From: Lichenicoccus sp965277665
GTDB lineage: Bacteria > Pseudomonadota > Alphaproteobacteria > Acetobacterales > Acetobacteraceae
Length of the DNA stretch: 64,000 nucleotides
Assembly: GCF_965277665.1 (NCBI RefSeq)
Contig: NZ_OZ255835.1
Coordinates: 1,054,001 to 1,118,000, forward strand
Direction: 5' to 3'
Positions 40,009 to 48,839 of the stretch are shown one piece after another. The position numbers and the translations under genes were made by a program. The notes under the pieces are model-generated. The model saw only the letters and a list, made by a program, of their open reading frames with translations. It had not been told where the DNA came from and did no database searches. Position 1 is the first letter of the stretch, and every line of letters begins with the position of its first letter.

Positions 40009-40893
40009 ATGAAGCATGTTTCTGCGGGCGCGCTCGACGTCGCCTATTTCGAGGTCGGCCCCGCCGACGGAGAACCGGTTATCCTCCTGCACGGCTTTCC
40101 GTACGACGCGCACGCGTATGACGAAGTCTCCGTCCTGCTGGCGGCGGCCGGGAAGCGCTGCATCGTGCCGTTCCTGCGTGGCTACGGGCCGACCCGTTTC
40201 CTGAACGAGGACAGCGTGCGGTCGGGCCAGCAAGCCGCTCTTGGCGCGGATCTCAAGGCATTGATGGACGCGCTCGACCTGCCGACGGCGGTGCTGGCCG
40301 GTTATGACTGGGGCGGTCGCGCGGCCTGTCTCGTCGCGGCCCTCTGGCCCGAGCGCGTGCGCGGCCTGGTGAGCTGCGGCACGGCGTACAACCTGCATAA
40401 TGTCCGGACCGCGCGCAGGCCGTCTGCGCTCGATCAGGAGAGCCGGCACTGGTACTGGTATTTCCTGAATGCCGAGCGCGGCCGGACTGCGCTCGTCGAG
40501 GACAGGCGGCGGCTTTGCGGATTCCTGTGGACGCAGTGGTCGCCGGGCTGGAAGTTCACCGATGCGCTTTTCGAGCGGACAGCCGCAAGCTTCGATAATC
40601 CGGATTTCGCCGCTGTCGTGATCCACTCATACCGTCATCGCATCGGCGAAGTGATCGGCGATACGCGCCTCGACCACATCGAACAGCGTCTGGCGGAACA
40701 GCCGGTCATAAATGTTCCAACCTCGGTGCTGCAGGGAGGCGATGACGGCGTTGATCCGCCGCAACCCTTCAAGACCGATGCTGCGCACTTCGGGGGTGGC
40801 GTTCGACACAGGATCCTGAGCGGGATCGGTCATAACGTTCCGCAGGAGGCGCCGCGGGCGTTCGCCGACGCCGTCCTCGCGCTCATCTCGTGA
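40009..40893 (+). CDS. Alpha/beta hydrolase (epoxide hydrolase/dehalogenase-like)
   Basis: A 294-residue alpha/beta-fold hydrolase. HGFPYDAHAYDEV is the oxyanion-hole region. The nucleophile elbow reads GYDWGGR, so the nucleophile is Asp, as in epoxide hydrolases and haloalkane or haloacetate dehalogenases. The catalytic His is probably in GIGHNVPQEAP. Substrate unknown. It follows dnaE with a 4-bp gap but looks functionally unrelated; it marks the start of the accessory stretch. Confidence 0.88.
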   Translation: MKHVSAGALDVAYFEVGPADGEPVILLHGFPYDAHAYDEVSVLLAAAGKRCIVPFLRGYGPTRFLNEDSVRSGQQAALGADLKALMDALDLPTAVLAGYDWGGRAACLVAALWPERVRGLVSCGTAYNLHNVRTARRPSALDQESRHWYWYFLNAERGRTALVEDRRRLCGFLWTQWSPGWKFTDALFERTAASFDNPDFAAVVIHSYRHRIGEVIGDTRLDHIEQRLAEQPVINVPTSVLQGGDDGVDPPQPFKTDAAHFGGGVRHRILSGIGHNVPQEAPRAFADAVLALIS

Positions 40894-40971
40894 ATAAAGT
40901 CTGACGCTTGATACCCGTCGTCCTGTAGATCGGCTTGTGGTGGAAAGCAGACATTTCGATGGATGAGGTCC

Positions 40972-41502
40972 TCACGGCAAGTAGCCCAACATGTCGATAG
41001 GACCGTCCGGCCAGCCGAACTCGGCCAGAGGCTTTGCCATGAGCTGGTCTGATAGGTCTTCCTCAATCAGCGAGTGTGAAGCGCGATCGCTGATCGCAAG
41101 CCACTTAGTCCAGACGCCTTGAATGCGGAGAAAGCCGTGGCGGCCATAGAAGTCGTGAAGGTCTGCCATCAGGACCATGAAGCATACATTAGCTTCGCGC
41201 GCCTGCACCTCCGCTTCTTCCAGAAGTTTAGACCCTATTCCTTGCCCGCGACGATCCTTCCGGACACAAAGATCGATGACGAAGCATATCCGGACGACTT
41301 CTGCGCCGATCCTGATCACTCGATAATCCAAGGCCACGTGTCCGACGACGTCGCTCCCGGCGTGCATGATGATACGAAAGTGAGGCTGCTGCTTGACATA
41401 GGTTCGGCCATTGAAGAAGCCGGGGAACGCCTGATCGAGCAAGGGGCGAAGCTGATCTTGCACTGCAGCTGGAAGCGTCGGCTCAGTGAAGGTCTGGATC
41501 AT
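40972..41502 (-). CDS. GNAT family N-acetyltransferase (full-length copy)
   Basis: A 176-residue acetyltransferase. The acetyl-CoA loop (motif A) is LCVRKDRRGQGIGSKLLEEAE, near residues 82-102, followed by FYGRHGF typical of motif B. ATG 41502 (MIQTFTEPTLPAAVQ) is chosen because the related copy at 43228 begins the same way; ATG 41532 would add ten residues. Acceptor substrate unknown. It is a clear paralogue of the truncated plus-strand gene at 43228-43662 and points out of the island. Confidence 0.85.
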   Translation of the reverse strand: MIQTFTEPTLPAAVQDQLRPLLDQAFPGFFNGRTYVKQQPHFRIIMHAGSDVVGHVALDYRVIRIGAEVVRICFVIDLCVRKDRRGQGIGSKLLEEAEVQAREANVCFMVLMADLHDFYGRHGFLRIQGVWTKWLAISDRASHSLIEEDLSDQLMAKPLAEFGWPDGPIDMLGYLP

Positions 41503-41660
41503 TATCGGTCGGCTTTTTAGGTGCAATGCCATAGTTGCCTAAATCCGTTGTTGCTTCAACGGAAGATAAGCTTTGGGTCGTTCTCAGCGACAGTCTCCCG
41601 GCCAGACCTACCGTCGGGGCTAGCGGAGTTCGGACTCCCCGGGATCGCACGCCGCGGGGA

Positions 41661-42458
41661 TCATCGGTCCAGTCCCGCTGCTGCTAGTTCGGCCACCCGC
41701 AACAAGTCGAGCGGCGGTGCATCACCGTCCTCCAGGGAAAAAGCCGCGGACAGACCGCACCAGGCGAGGATCCAGAGCAGCAGGAGCCTCCGCTCCAGCC
41801 GTGCCGCTTCGGCGACGACTGTGAGGCGGCGCAAGAAGCGGTAGGGCTCGGCGGCCACCAACAAGTCAGGATTGCAGAAGATGTTGGCGAAGTCGAAGCC
41901 CCGCTCGCCCATGAGGCACTTAGGGTCGACAGTCAGCCAACCGCGGGAGCCGAAGTCCAGCACATTGCCGTGGTGCAGGTCCCCGTGCAGCGGGATGACC
42001 TCCTGCGGCGTGGCCAACAGTTTACGGCTGGCCATGTCGCAGCGCCTCAGGAGTCCGCCGCGGGCTGCCGCCACCGGGCTTAGCGTGCGGAACCAATGCG
42101 TCAGGGGGATCAGCTCCGGAAACGGCTTGGCGCGCGGCGCGTGTAGTCGAGCGGCCGTGGCGCAGAGAATGTCACAGGCCTCGTCGTCCCGCCCGGTACG
42201 GGCCATGTCGGAAAGACAGCCCAGCCCCGCGGCGCGCTCCATTAGCAGGGCACCACCCTCATTTGCCAGAACCCGTGCGGCGCCGACCCCATCCCACCAG
42301 ACCAGCAGCACGCCGCCTGCGCGCTCTTCCTCCTCGACGGCAAGCTTGAGCATGGCCTTCTGGCCGTCCCACAGTACCGGCAGCAGGCGGGCGGCACGCG
42401 TCGCGATGGGATCACCGTCAGGGGTTAGGTTCCAGTAGCTCAAGTATGGTTCAAACAT
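41661..42458 (-). CDS. APH(6)-like aminoglycoside/hydroxyurea phosphotransferase
   Basis: A 265-residue kinase of the family containing StrB/APH(6) streptomycin kinases. The catalytic motif HGDLHHGNVLDFGSRGWLTVDP has the Brenner Asp at D160, followed by GERGFDFANIFCNPD for metal binding. LVWWDGVGAARVLANEGGALLMERA matches the ATP-site strand and hinge. ATG 42458 (MFEPYLSYWNLTPDG) fits the family start; an upstream ATG at 42557 adds 33 atypical residues. Chromosomal homologues often have no proven drug substrate, so resistance is not asserted. Confidence 0.88.
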   Translation of the reverse strand: MFEPYLSYWNLTPDGDPIATRAARLLPVLWDGQKAMLKLAVEEEERAGGVLLVWWDGVGAARVLANEGGALLMERAAGLGCLSDMARTGRDDEACDILCATAARLHAPRAKPFPELIPLTHWFRTLSPVAAARGGLLRRCDMASRKLLATPQEVIPLHGDLHHGNVLDFGSRGWLTVDPKCLMGERGFDFANIFCNPDLLVAAEPYRFLRRLTVVAEAARLERRLLLLWILAWCGLSAAFSLEDGDAPPLDLLRVAELAAAGLDR

Positions 42459-42613
42459 AGGGTGAGCGTAGCACAGCCGTATGGCCGCTTTGGGGTCGAA
42501 AGCGGTTCTCGGGGCCGCTGCAGGAATCCCAGGATCGACCGGAGGTAAGGAAGCCATTTGCCGTTTTTACTGCGGCAACTGATGCTGGACGACAGTGATT
42601 GGAGGGAGGGGTG

Positions 42614-43123
42614 ATGATGTGTGATGGGCTTTCACTCCGCAAAGCTACACTTGCCGACCGCGAGACGATCTATCGCATCCACGTCGACTCCACGACGGCG
42701 CTGTGCGGAACGCACTACTCGAAGGAGCAGCTTGCGGGATGGTTCGAAGGCCGATCGCTCAACGATTACACGGGGGCAATAGAGTGGGGCGGAGACTGGA
42801 TCGCTTACCTGGACCAGGAGCCGGTCGGATTTATAGAGTTCTTCACCAAGACGATTTCGATGCTGTATGTCGATAGCCGCTACGCAGGCCAAGGCATAGG
42901 GCGGCGGCGGCTGCAGTTCGCGCTGTCCGAGATGCCAGGCGAGAAAGGTCGCATCAGTCTTGAGGCTCTGCTCAACGCGGTCCCGTTCTACGAGAGGTTT
43001 GGCTTCCAGAGGATCGGGGAGGGAGAAATGCGGCGAAAATCGGGGCTTGTCATCAAGACGGTGTTGATGGAACGGTTGAGCGGTCAGGCCGATTGCCCAC
43101 CAGGGTACGCGATGACGTCATAG
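42614..43123 (+). CDS. GNAT family N-acetyltransferase
   Basis: A 169-residue acetyltransferase unrelated in detail to the two flanking copies. Motif A is LYVDSRYAGQGIGRRRLQFAL and motif B ALLNAVPFYERFGFQRIGEGE, with a C-terminal MRRKSGLVIKTVLMERL. The start is one of a cluster (GTG 42611, ATG 42614, ATG 42617) behind GGAGGGAGGGG. It is divergent from the APH gene, so the 155-bp gap probably holds both promoters. Substrate unknown. Confidence 0.83.
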   Translation: MMCDGLSLRKATLADRETIYRIHVDSTTALCGTHYSKEQLAGWFEGRSLNDYTGAIEWGGDWIAYLDQEPVGFIEFFTKTISMLYVDSRYAGQGIGRRRLQFALSEMPGEKGRISLEALLNAVPFYERFGFQRIGEGEMRRKSGLVIKTVLMERLSGQADCPPGYAMTS

Positions 43124-43227
43124 GGGTCCGAAATCGACCGTTTGCGGCACGGTTCTCGGGGCCGAGCTTTCTGGGACCTATGGCGTTTCTTAAACCCGTC
43201 CAAATACATGGACTGGACGCCGATAAG

Positions 43228-43662
43228 ATGATCCATATCTTCGCCGAGCCGACGCTTCCAGCCGCAGTGCAAGACGAGCTTCGAATCCTGCTCGACGAGG
43301 CGTTCCCTGGCTTCTTCAACGGTCGGACCCATATCAAGCAGCAGCCGCACTTTCGTATCGTCACGCACCAGCGGGGTAATCTCATCACGCGGGTTGAGTT
43401 GGATTACCGAGTGATTAGGGTCGGCGCAGAAGGGGTTTGCATATGTGGCCTAATCGACCTCTGCGTTCGCAAGCACTGCCGTGGGCGAGGTATCGGATCA
43501 AGACTTCTAGAGGAGGGAGAGGGGCAGGCGCGGAAGGCTGGGGTAGCTTTCATGGTCCTGATGGCTAACCGCCGCGACATCTACAGCCGCCATGGCCTTG
43601 AGCACGTTCAGGCGACCAAGAGATCTGCGACTGCTGGAGCCGCCGTTGCCATACTTAGGTGA
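43228..43662 (+). pseudogene. Truncated GNAT acetyltransferase, paralogue of 40972-41502
   Basis: The first 128 or so residues (MIHIFAEPTLPAAVQDELRI, then LCVRKHCRGRGIGSRLLEEG) align without gaps to the full copy at 40972-41502 at roughly two-thirds identity by eye. The match stops after RHGLEHVQATK near 43620. The remaining codons are unrelated and overlap the 3' end of the decayed hydrolase. The last quarter of the domain is lost, so activity is doubtful. Confidence 0.75.
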
Positions 43663-44388
43663 TTACCTCTAAATCGGTCCACGGGGAGACCCGCCTGGAC
43701 AGCTCTTTGAGCCTGGTCGGCATAGGCGTCGCTGAGCTGGATGTAGCGGGACATTGTGAACTCTTCCCAATTTGGAATCTCCGGGGCGTTTGCCTCCACG
43801 TAGGAGAGTGGGACGGCGCCGGCTTCTGCCTCAATCGAACGCCGCAGGTAGGTGTCGGGAACTAGCTGCTCAAGAAGTCCCTTAGGTGACCAAGTTGGCC
43901 AAGGAGGGAGCCGTCTGTCGACCGCGGCCGCCAAGAGCTGATGCTTCATGTCTTGCGGCAGAGTGTCTAGCCAACTCAGGTTCGGGTGCGGCATTAATGC
44001 GTCGAGGAAGACCATCCTGGTCAGGCGCTTGTCGGCCGACCAGATCTAGGGCGCCAATGCACCGGCACCGCTATGTAGGACAACGTGCGTATTTAAGGAC
44101 GGCGCGGAAGCCGCAATATGTTTTGCGATGGCCGCATACGGGTTCGAGGCATCCTGCAGGCTTCCACGCAGGTCGGGAACGACAACTTTGTAGCCGCGCT
44201 GGATTAGGACCGACCGCAGCGGTGTCCATACCGCTCGGGCCTAGGAACGGGCTATGGACGAGCAGGGCCTGCATCGGGCCCTCCTGCGTACGAAGCAGCG
44301 CATTGCTCTTCATCGGAGCGGCAGCGGCAGTCATCACCACTGAACAAAGCGTGGCTCCCGCAATGGTGAGCAATAGTCGACGGGTCAT
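43608..44388 (-). pseudogene. Decayed alpha/beta hydrolase with signal peptide
   Basis: The minus strand reads a signal peptide (MTRRLLLTIAGATLCSVV) and then ALLVHSPFLGPS. A one-base shift near 44232 continues it as VWTPLRSVLIQRGYKVVVPD, and an in-frame TAG at 44046-44048 interrupts GAGALAP/IWSADKRLTRMVFLDALMP. The rest runs to an intact C-terminus, FRGNHLSMATAAPAVADLLV. It was a secreted esterase-like protein. The site where the nucleophile should be reads HSGAGA. Confidence 0.8.
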
Positions 44389-44614
44389 CAAGCCTCTAAT
44401 CCCGAGCAGTGTTCCACAGCTAGCTAGATCGCAAGGCTTGAACCGAGCCCGCCGCATCAGCGTGCCAACTGTCTGGTAATACTGTCTGCAGATTGAGTCA
44501 GCTTTGGGTCGAGAGCGGCCCAACTCAGCGGGTATGAAGCGTCAGATTTTACCCACCAATTTCCCGAACCGGAAGTCCGCATCCGGTGCCTTGTCCTTGC
44601 TTCCCGTTCGCAGC

Positions 44615-45844
44615 ATGCTCACGAGCATGTCGCCTCTACGCCCCGTCTCTCCGGCCCGACATGTTCGCCCGGTCCGGCCGCCGCTTTTTGCTGCTGTCAT
44701 CGTCCTGCTCATGGCGCCGTTCGCGATGAGGGTGGATCGCGCAGCTGCGGATCCAGTGACTCAGGTTGCGTCGTACCCCATGGATCCTGGAGCTTGGCAG
44801 CTCGGCCCGCACGTCGACTGGATTCCCGAGACGAGCGAGCCACTGCGCTTCGCTCGCTACGAGGGCATGCCGGATGGCGCGATGACCGTGTCCCCGGGCA
44901 TCGCGGTGTCGCGCCAGGCGCGTTTTTCGAGCGGCACGATCGACTTCGACATCAAGCCGCTCGCCTACGACGATACCGGTATCATCTTTCGTCGGCACGG
45001 CGAGGATGCGGGCGAGATGGTGTATCTCCGCGCAAACCCGGACTGTCCCGCTGCCGATGACTGCATCCAGTACGCCCCGATCACTCATCAGCGGATGCAA
45101 TGGGACACCTACTCGAATTACCAGGGGCAGGCACCGATCAACCCCGCCGGATGGAACCATGTGCATCTCGTCGTCGCTGGCGAGAAGCTGACCGTGACGG
45201 TCAATCACGCAGCCGACCCAACCCTCGTCGTGCCAAGGCTGCAGGGCACAACGACAGAGGGTGGCATAGCTTTCAAGGGGCCGGCGATCTACGCAAACCT
45301 CGTCATCCGGCCCGGTCCGGCATCCGCATTGCCGGATGTGCACGAAGGCGTGCCTGCTGCCGACACCGTCATGACCTGGCTCGCCGCAACACCGTCTGCG
45401 CTTCCCGTCGACCGTCCCGTGGGAGCGGCGGATATCCCGGCTTCGCGCAGTTGGCACGCGATCGCGGCGGAACAGACCGGCCTCGTCAACCTGAGCCGCA
45501 ACTTCAATGTGCGGCGCCTGTCGGTCGGCTGGCTCAAGACCACCATAACCGCCGGAACAGCTATGCACCGGGTGCTCCGGATCGGCTGGGCCCGTCAGAT
45601 CACCGTCTTTCTCAACGGCAAGGCGGTGTTTGCGGGAGACAACCCGTATCGCCCCGAGGACCGCCGCCTGTCGCCGAACGGTCGCCTCGAAGCGGACAAC
45701 GCGTCCGTGCCGATCGCCCTGCGGCAAGGCGCGAACGATATCGTGCTTGCGGTCGGCAACACATGGCTAGGGGCGGATGGCCATATCAAGCCTACGGCCT
45801 ATGGCTGGGGAGCCGAGGCGCGGCTTGAAGAGCTGAGGCAATAG
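44615..45844 (+). CDS. Secreted protein with concanavalin-like domain, function unknown
   Basis: About 409 residues. The N-terminus has Arg-rich residues and a hydrophobic segment FAAVIVLLMAPFAM before AADPVTQ, fitting a signal peptide. Residues about 50-230 resemble a LamG/3-keto-disaccharide-hydrolase-like jelly roll (SSGTIDFDIKPLAYDDTGIIFRRH, then PAGWNHVHLVVAGEKLTVTVN). A second beta-rich domain follows (ITVFLNGKAVFAGDNPYR, then GANDIVLAVGNTWLG), like the ligand-binding domain of some glycosidases. No catalytic motif is recognised. The start is uncertain: the frame is open to 44504, and ATG 44627 is possible. Confidence 0.7.
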   Translation: MLTSMSPLRPVSPARHVRPVRPPLFAAVIVLLMAPFAMRVDRAAADPVTQVASYPMDPGAWQLGPHVDWIPETSEPLRFARYEGMPDGAMTVSPGIAVSRQARFSSGTIDFDIKPLAYDDTGIIFRRHGEDAGEMVYLRANPDCPAADDCIQYAPITHQRMQWDTYSNYQGQAPINPAGWNHVHLVVAGEKLTVTVNHAADPTLVVPRLQGTTTEGGIAFKGPAIYANLVIRPGPASALPDVHEGVPAADTVMTWLAATPSALPVDRPVGAADIPASRSWHAIAAEQTGLVNLSRNFNVRRLSVGWLKTTITAGTAMHRVLRIGWARQITVFLNGKAVFAGDNPYRPEDRRLSPNGRLEADNASVPIALRQGANDIVLAVGNTWLGADGHIKPTAYGWGAEARLEELRQ

Positions 45845-45920
45845 CCTTGAGGTGTCACTCCCACGTGCGGCGGCCACCGCAGGTGTGGGCAGCTCAACCC
45901 CCTTGTCGAGCCTCGCGAGC

Positions 45921-45964
45921 GCTCGATCCGATCAGCCGGTTCCGTCTGATCGGATGCTGCTCTG
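45921..45964. repeat. Palindromic repeat, copy 4, supplying the FAH stop codon
   Basis: GATCCGATCAGCCGGTTCCG, then TCTGATCGGATGCTGCTCT: the short form also seen at 30612-30652. It overlaps the last codons of the minus-strand FAH gene, whose TGA (45932-45934) and final SSIRSDGTG residues are repeat sequence. Confidence 0.75.
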
Positions 45965-46657
45965 GATGTCGACGATCCGGACCTTCACCTCGCCGACACC
46001 GTGGATGTGGCCTTCCAGCAGGTCGCCGCGTTTGACCGGTCCGACTCCCGACGGGGTTCCGGTGAAGATCAGGTCGCCCGCCTCGAGCCGGACCAGGCGC
46101 GAGAGAAACATGATGGTCTCGGCGAGCGGCCAGATCATGTCGCCGAGTTCACCCTGCTGGCGGATGCCGCCATTCACCCGCAGGGTGATCGCGCCGCGTC
46201 CGGCTTCCTCGATATCCGCCGCCGGGACCAGCAGCCCGATCGGGGCGGAGTGGTCGAACCCCTTGGCCATGTCCCAGGGGCGGCCCTGCTTCTTGGCGGC
46301 GGCCTGGATGTCGCGCCGGGTCATGTCGAGGCCGACGCCGTAGCCCCAGACATGGCGGGGGGCATCCTCGACGGCGATGTCGCTGCCGCCGGAGCGTAGG
46401 GCGGCGACCAGCTCGATCTCGTGGTGCAACTCGTCGGTGCCGGGCGGATAGGGCATGTCGGCCCCTGCCGCCAGCAGCGCGTCGGCCGGCTTGCTGAAGA
46501 AGAACGGCGGCTCGCGGTCGGGGTCGGCGCCCATCTCGCGCGCATGCTCGGCATAGTTGCGGCCGACGCAATAGACGCGCCGGACCGGGAAGGCGGCGCC
46601 GAGGGCGGTCGGCAACAGGATGGCGGGCGGGACGGGGATCACGGTGGTCTGGCTCAT
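45932..46657 (-). CDS. Fumarylacetoacetate hydrolase family protein
   Basis: A 241-residue FAH-fold enzyme of the acylpyruvase/oxaloacetate-decarboxylase type (FAHD1-like). VYCVGRNYAEHAREMG and PPFFFSKPADAL are the N-terminal signatures. Metal ligands are in LHHEIELVAAL (two Glu) and VWGYGVGLDMTRRDIQ (Asp), and the C-terminal FTGTPSGVGPVKRGD is conserved. Exact substrate not deducible. Its C-terminus is encoded by a dispersed repeat. Confidence 0.9.
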   Translation of the reverse strand: MSQTTVIPVPPAILLPTALGAAFPVRRVYCVGRNYAEHAREMGADPDREPPFFFSKPADALLAAGADMPYPPGTDELHHEIELVAALRSGGSDIAVEDAPRHVWGYGVGLDMTRRDIQAAAKKQGRPWDMAKGFDHSAPIGLLVPAADIEEAGRGAITLRVNGGIRQQGELGDMIWPLAETIMFLSRLVRLEAGDLIFTGTPSGVGPVKRGDLLEGHIHGVGEVKVRIVDIQSSIRSDGTG

Positions 46658-46793
46658 GCGCGGAGCATACCAGATCGGCTTCGGTTCGCACCTGCCCGCG
46701 CTTGCTTTCGGCGCGCAACCTGGCCATATGGCGCCATCCGGTCAGGCCGTGCCGTCAAGGCATGGCATGTCGGAAAATTCGCACGCGGGGCGG

Positions 46794-46839
46794 CTCTGGT
46801 GTCCGGATGGACAGGAGCGCCTCTGGTGTCCACACGGAC
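46794..46839 (+). promoter_or_regulatory. Direct repeat with mini-hairpins in the rpsB leader
   Basis: CTCTGGTGTCC occurs at 46794-46804 and 46821-46831, each followed by four bases and GGAC, so each can form a GTCC/GGAC hairpin. It ends 43 bases before rpsB. It could be a leader element, for example for S2 feedback, but could also be chance. Confidence 0.3.
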
Positions 46840-46881
46840 AACGGCCCCGCGGAGGCACAACCAGAAGGAAAGGACACGCCG

Positions 46882-47745
46882 ATGGCGATGCCCGACTATA
46901 CGCTCCGTCAACTGCTCGAAGCCGGTGTCCATTTCGGCCACCATACGCGCCGCTGGAATCCCCGTATGGCGCCGTATCTGTTCGGCATACGCAACCAGGT
47001 CCACATCATCGACCTGCAGCAGACCGTGCCGATGCTCGACCGTGCGCTGCGCGCGGTGCGCGACACGGTCGCCAATGGCGGCCGCGTGCTGTTCGTCGGC
47101 ACCAAGCGCGCCGCCTCCGAGCATGTCGCGGATGCGGCCAAGCGCTGCGGCCAGTACTATGTCAACCATCGCTGGCTCGGCGGCATGCTGACCAACTGGA
47201 AGACCATCACCGGCTCGATCAAGCGGCTGCGCCAGATCGAGGAGATGCTCTCCGGCGACACCCAGGGCCTGACCAAGAAGGAGATCCTGGAGATCACCCG
47301 CGACCAGGAGAAGCTGGAGCGCTCGCTTGGCGGCATCAAGGAGATGGGCGGGCTGCCTGACATCCTGTTCATCATCGATACCAACAAGGAGAAGCTGGCG
47401 GTCGAGGAAGCCACCAAGCTCGGCATTCCGGTGATCGCGGTGCTCGACAGCAACTCCGATCCGGTCGGCGTGACCTACCCGATCCCGGGCAACGACGACG
47501 CGATCCGCGCCATCACCATGTATTGCGACCTGATCGCCTCCGCGGTGCTGGACGGCATCAGCGCCGAGCTCGGGGCGTCGGGCCAGGATTACGGTGCCGC
47601 CGAGGAACTGCCGATCGAGATGGCGCCCGAGGTGTCGGCGTCCGAGCTGCAGGGTGACGTGCCCGGCCAGGGCGATGCGTCGCCCCCCGTGGCGGAGGCG
47701 CACGCCGCTCCGGCGGCCGAGGCGCACGCCGCTCCGGCGCAGTGA
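46882..47745 (+). CDS. rpsB: 30S ribosomal protein S2
   Basis: A 287-residue small-subunit protein. It has LLEAGVHFGHHTRRWNPRMAPYLFG near the N-terminus, VNHRWLGGMLTNWKTI, and DPVGVTYPIPGNDDAIRAI. The ATG at 46882 has AAGGAAAGGA upstream. Compared with E. coli (241 residues) it has an acidic/Ala-rich C-terminal extension ending in two copies of AEAHAAPA. rpsB-tsf is the universal pair. Confidence 0.98.
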   Translation: MAMPDYTLRQLLEAGVHFGHHTRRWNPRMAPYLFGIRNQVHIIDLQQTVPMLDRALRAVRDTVANGGRVLFVGTKRAASEHVADAAKRCGQYYVNHRWLGGMLTNWKTITGSIKRLRQIEEMLSGDTQGLTKKEILEITRDQEKLERSLGGIKEMGGLPDILFIIDTNKEKLAVEEATKLGIPVIAVLDSNSDPVGVTYPIPGNDDAIRAITMYCDLIASAVLDGISAELGASGQDYGAAEELPIEMAPEVSASELQGDVPGQGDASPPVAEAHAAPAAEAHAAPAQ

Positions 47746-47865
47746 GCCGGACCTGAACCGGGGCCGGCATGCGAACACGCGTTCCGGTCCTACTGTTTCG
47801 AAGCTGACGTCACGCCCGGCCGCCTCGTCGGCAGGGGCGTGATCCCTGCTTGAGGAGAGAGGCCG

Positions 47866-48804
47866 ATGGCCGAGATCACCGCTGCCCTGGTGAAGGATCT
47901 GCGCGAGAAGACCGGCGCGGGCATGATGGATTGCAAGAAGGCGCTGAACGAGACCGGCGGCGACGTCGAGCAGGCGATCGACTGGCTGCGCAAGAAGGGC
48001 CTGGCGGCCGCCGCCAAGAAGTCAGGGCGTGTGGCCGCCGAGGGCCTGATCGGTGTCGCCTCGGGGCCGCGCATCGCCGCCATGGTCGAGGTGAATGCCG
48101 AGACCGACTTCGTGGCCCGCAACGAGAGCTTCCAGGAGTTCGTGAACAGCGTGGCCCAGATCGCTTTGCAGATCGGCGACGACGTCGAGGCGATCAAGAC
48201 CGCGGTGCTGCCGACCGGCCGCAGCGTCGCCGACGAGATCACCCATCTGATCGCGACCATCGGCGAGAACATGTCGCTGCGCCGGGCGCGTGTGCTGCGG
48301 GTGCCGTCCGGCGTGGTGGCGACCTATGTGCATGGTGCGCTGCGTCCCGGCCTGGGCAAGATCGGCGTGCTGGCGGCGATCGAGGCACCGAGCGAGAGCG
48401 AGGCGCTCGAGCTGCTCGGCCGCCAGGTCGGCATGCATGTCGCGGCGACCAGCCCGAGCGCGCTCGATGTCAATGCCGTCGATCCGGCGGCGCTGGAGCG
48501 CGAGCGGGCCGTGCTGACGGAGCAGGCGCGCGCGTCCGGCAAGCCGGAGGCGATCATCGAGAAGATGGTCGAGGGCCGGGTGCGCAAGTACTACGAGGAA
48601 GTGGTGCTGCTCGAGCAGGTCTGGGTGCATGACGGCGAGAGCCGGGTGAAGGCGGTGGTGCAGAAGGCCGGCGGCAAGCTGGTCGCCTTCGACCGCTTCA
48701 AGCTGGGCGAGGGTATCGAGAAGGAAAGCAGCGACTTCGCGGCCGAGGTCGCTGCCGCGTCCGGGGTCAGGAAGGACCCCGATCCGGACCTGGAGCCGGC
48801 CTGA
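47866..48804 (+). CDS. tsf: Elongation factor Ts
   Basis: A 312-residue guanine-nucleotide exchange factor for EF-Tu. The N-terminal UBA-like domain includes LREKTGAGMMDCKKALNE, and the conserved core motif is VNAETDFVARNESF. A GAGGAGAGAGG Shine-Dalgarno precedes the ATG. The usual downstream pyrH-frr pair is missing here; recO follows instead. Confidence 0.98.
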   Translation: MAEITAALVKDLREKTGAGMMDCKKALNETGGDVEQAIDWLRKKGLAAAAKKSGRVAAEGLIGVASGPRIAAMVEVNAETDFVARNESFQEFVNSVAQIALQIGDDVEAIKTAVLPTGRSVADEITHLIATIGENMSLRRARVLRVPSGVVATYVHGALRPGLGKIGVLAAIEAPSESEALELLGRQVGMHVAATSPSALDVNAVDPAALERERAVLTEQARASGKPEAIIEKMVEGRVRKYYEEVVLLEQVWVHDGESRVKAVVQKAGGKLVAFDRFKLGEGIEKESSDFAAEVAAASGVRKDPDPDLEPA

Positions 48805-48839
48805 CCGGGCCGCAACCCAGCTAGAGGGCGGGAGCATCC

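Noticed and set aside
41661..42458. Calling the APH gene a streptomycin-resistance determinant
   Set aside because: Chromosomal members of this kinase family often lack demonstrated resistance activity; only the family is supported.
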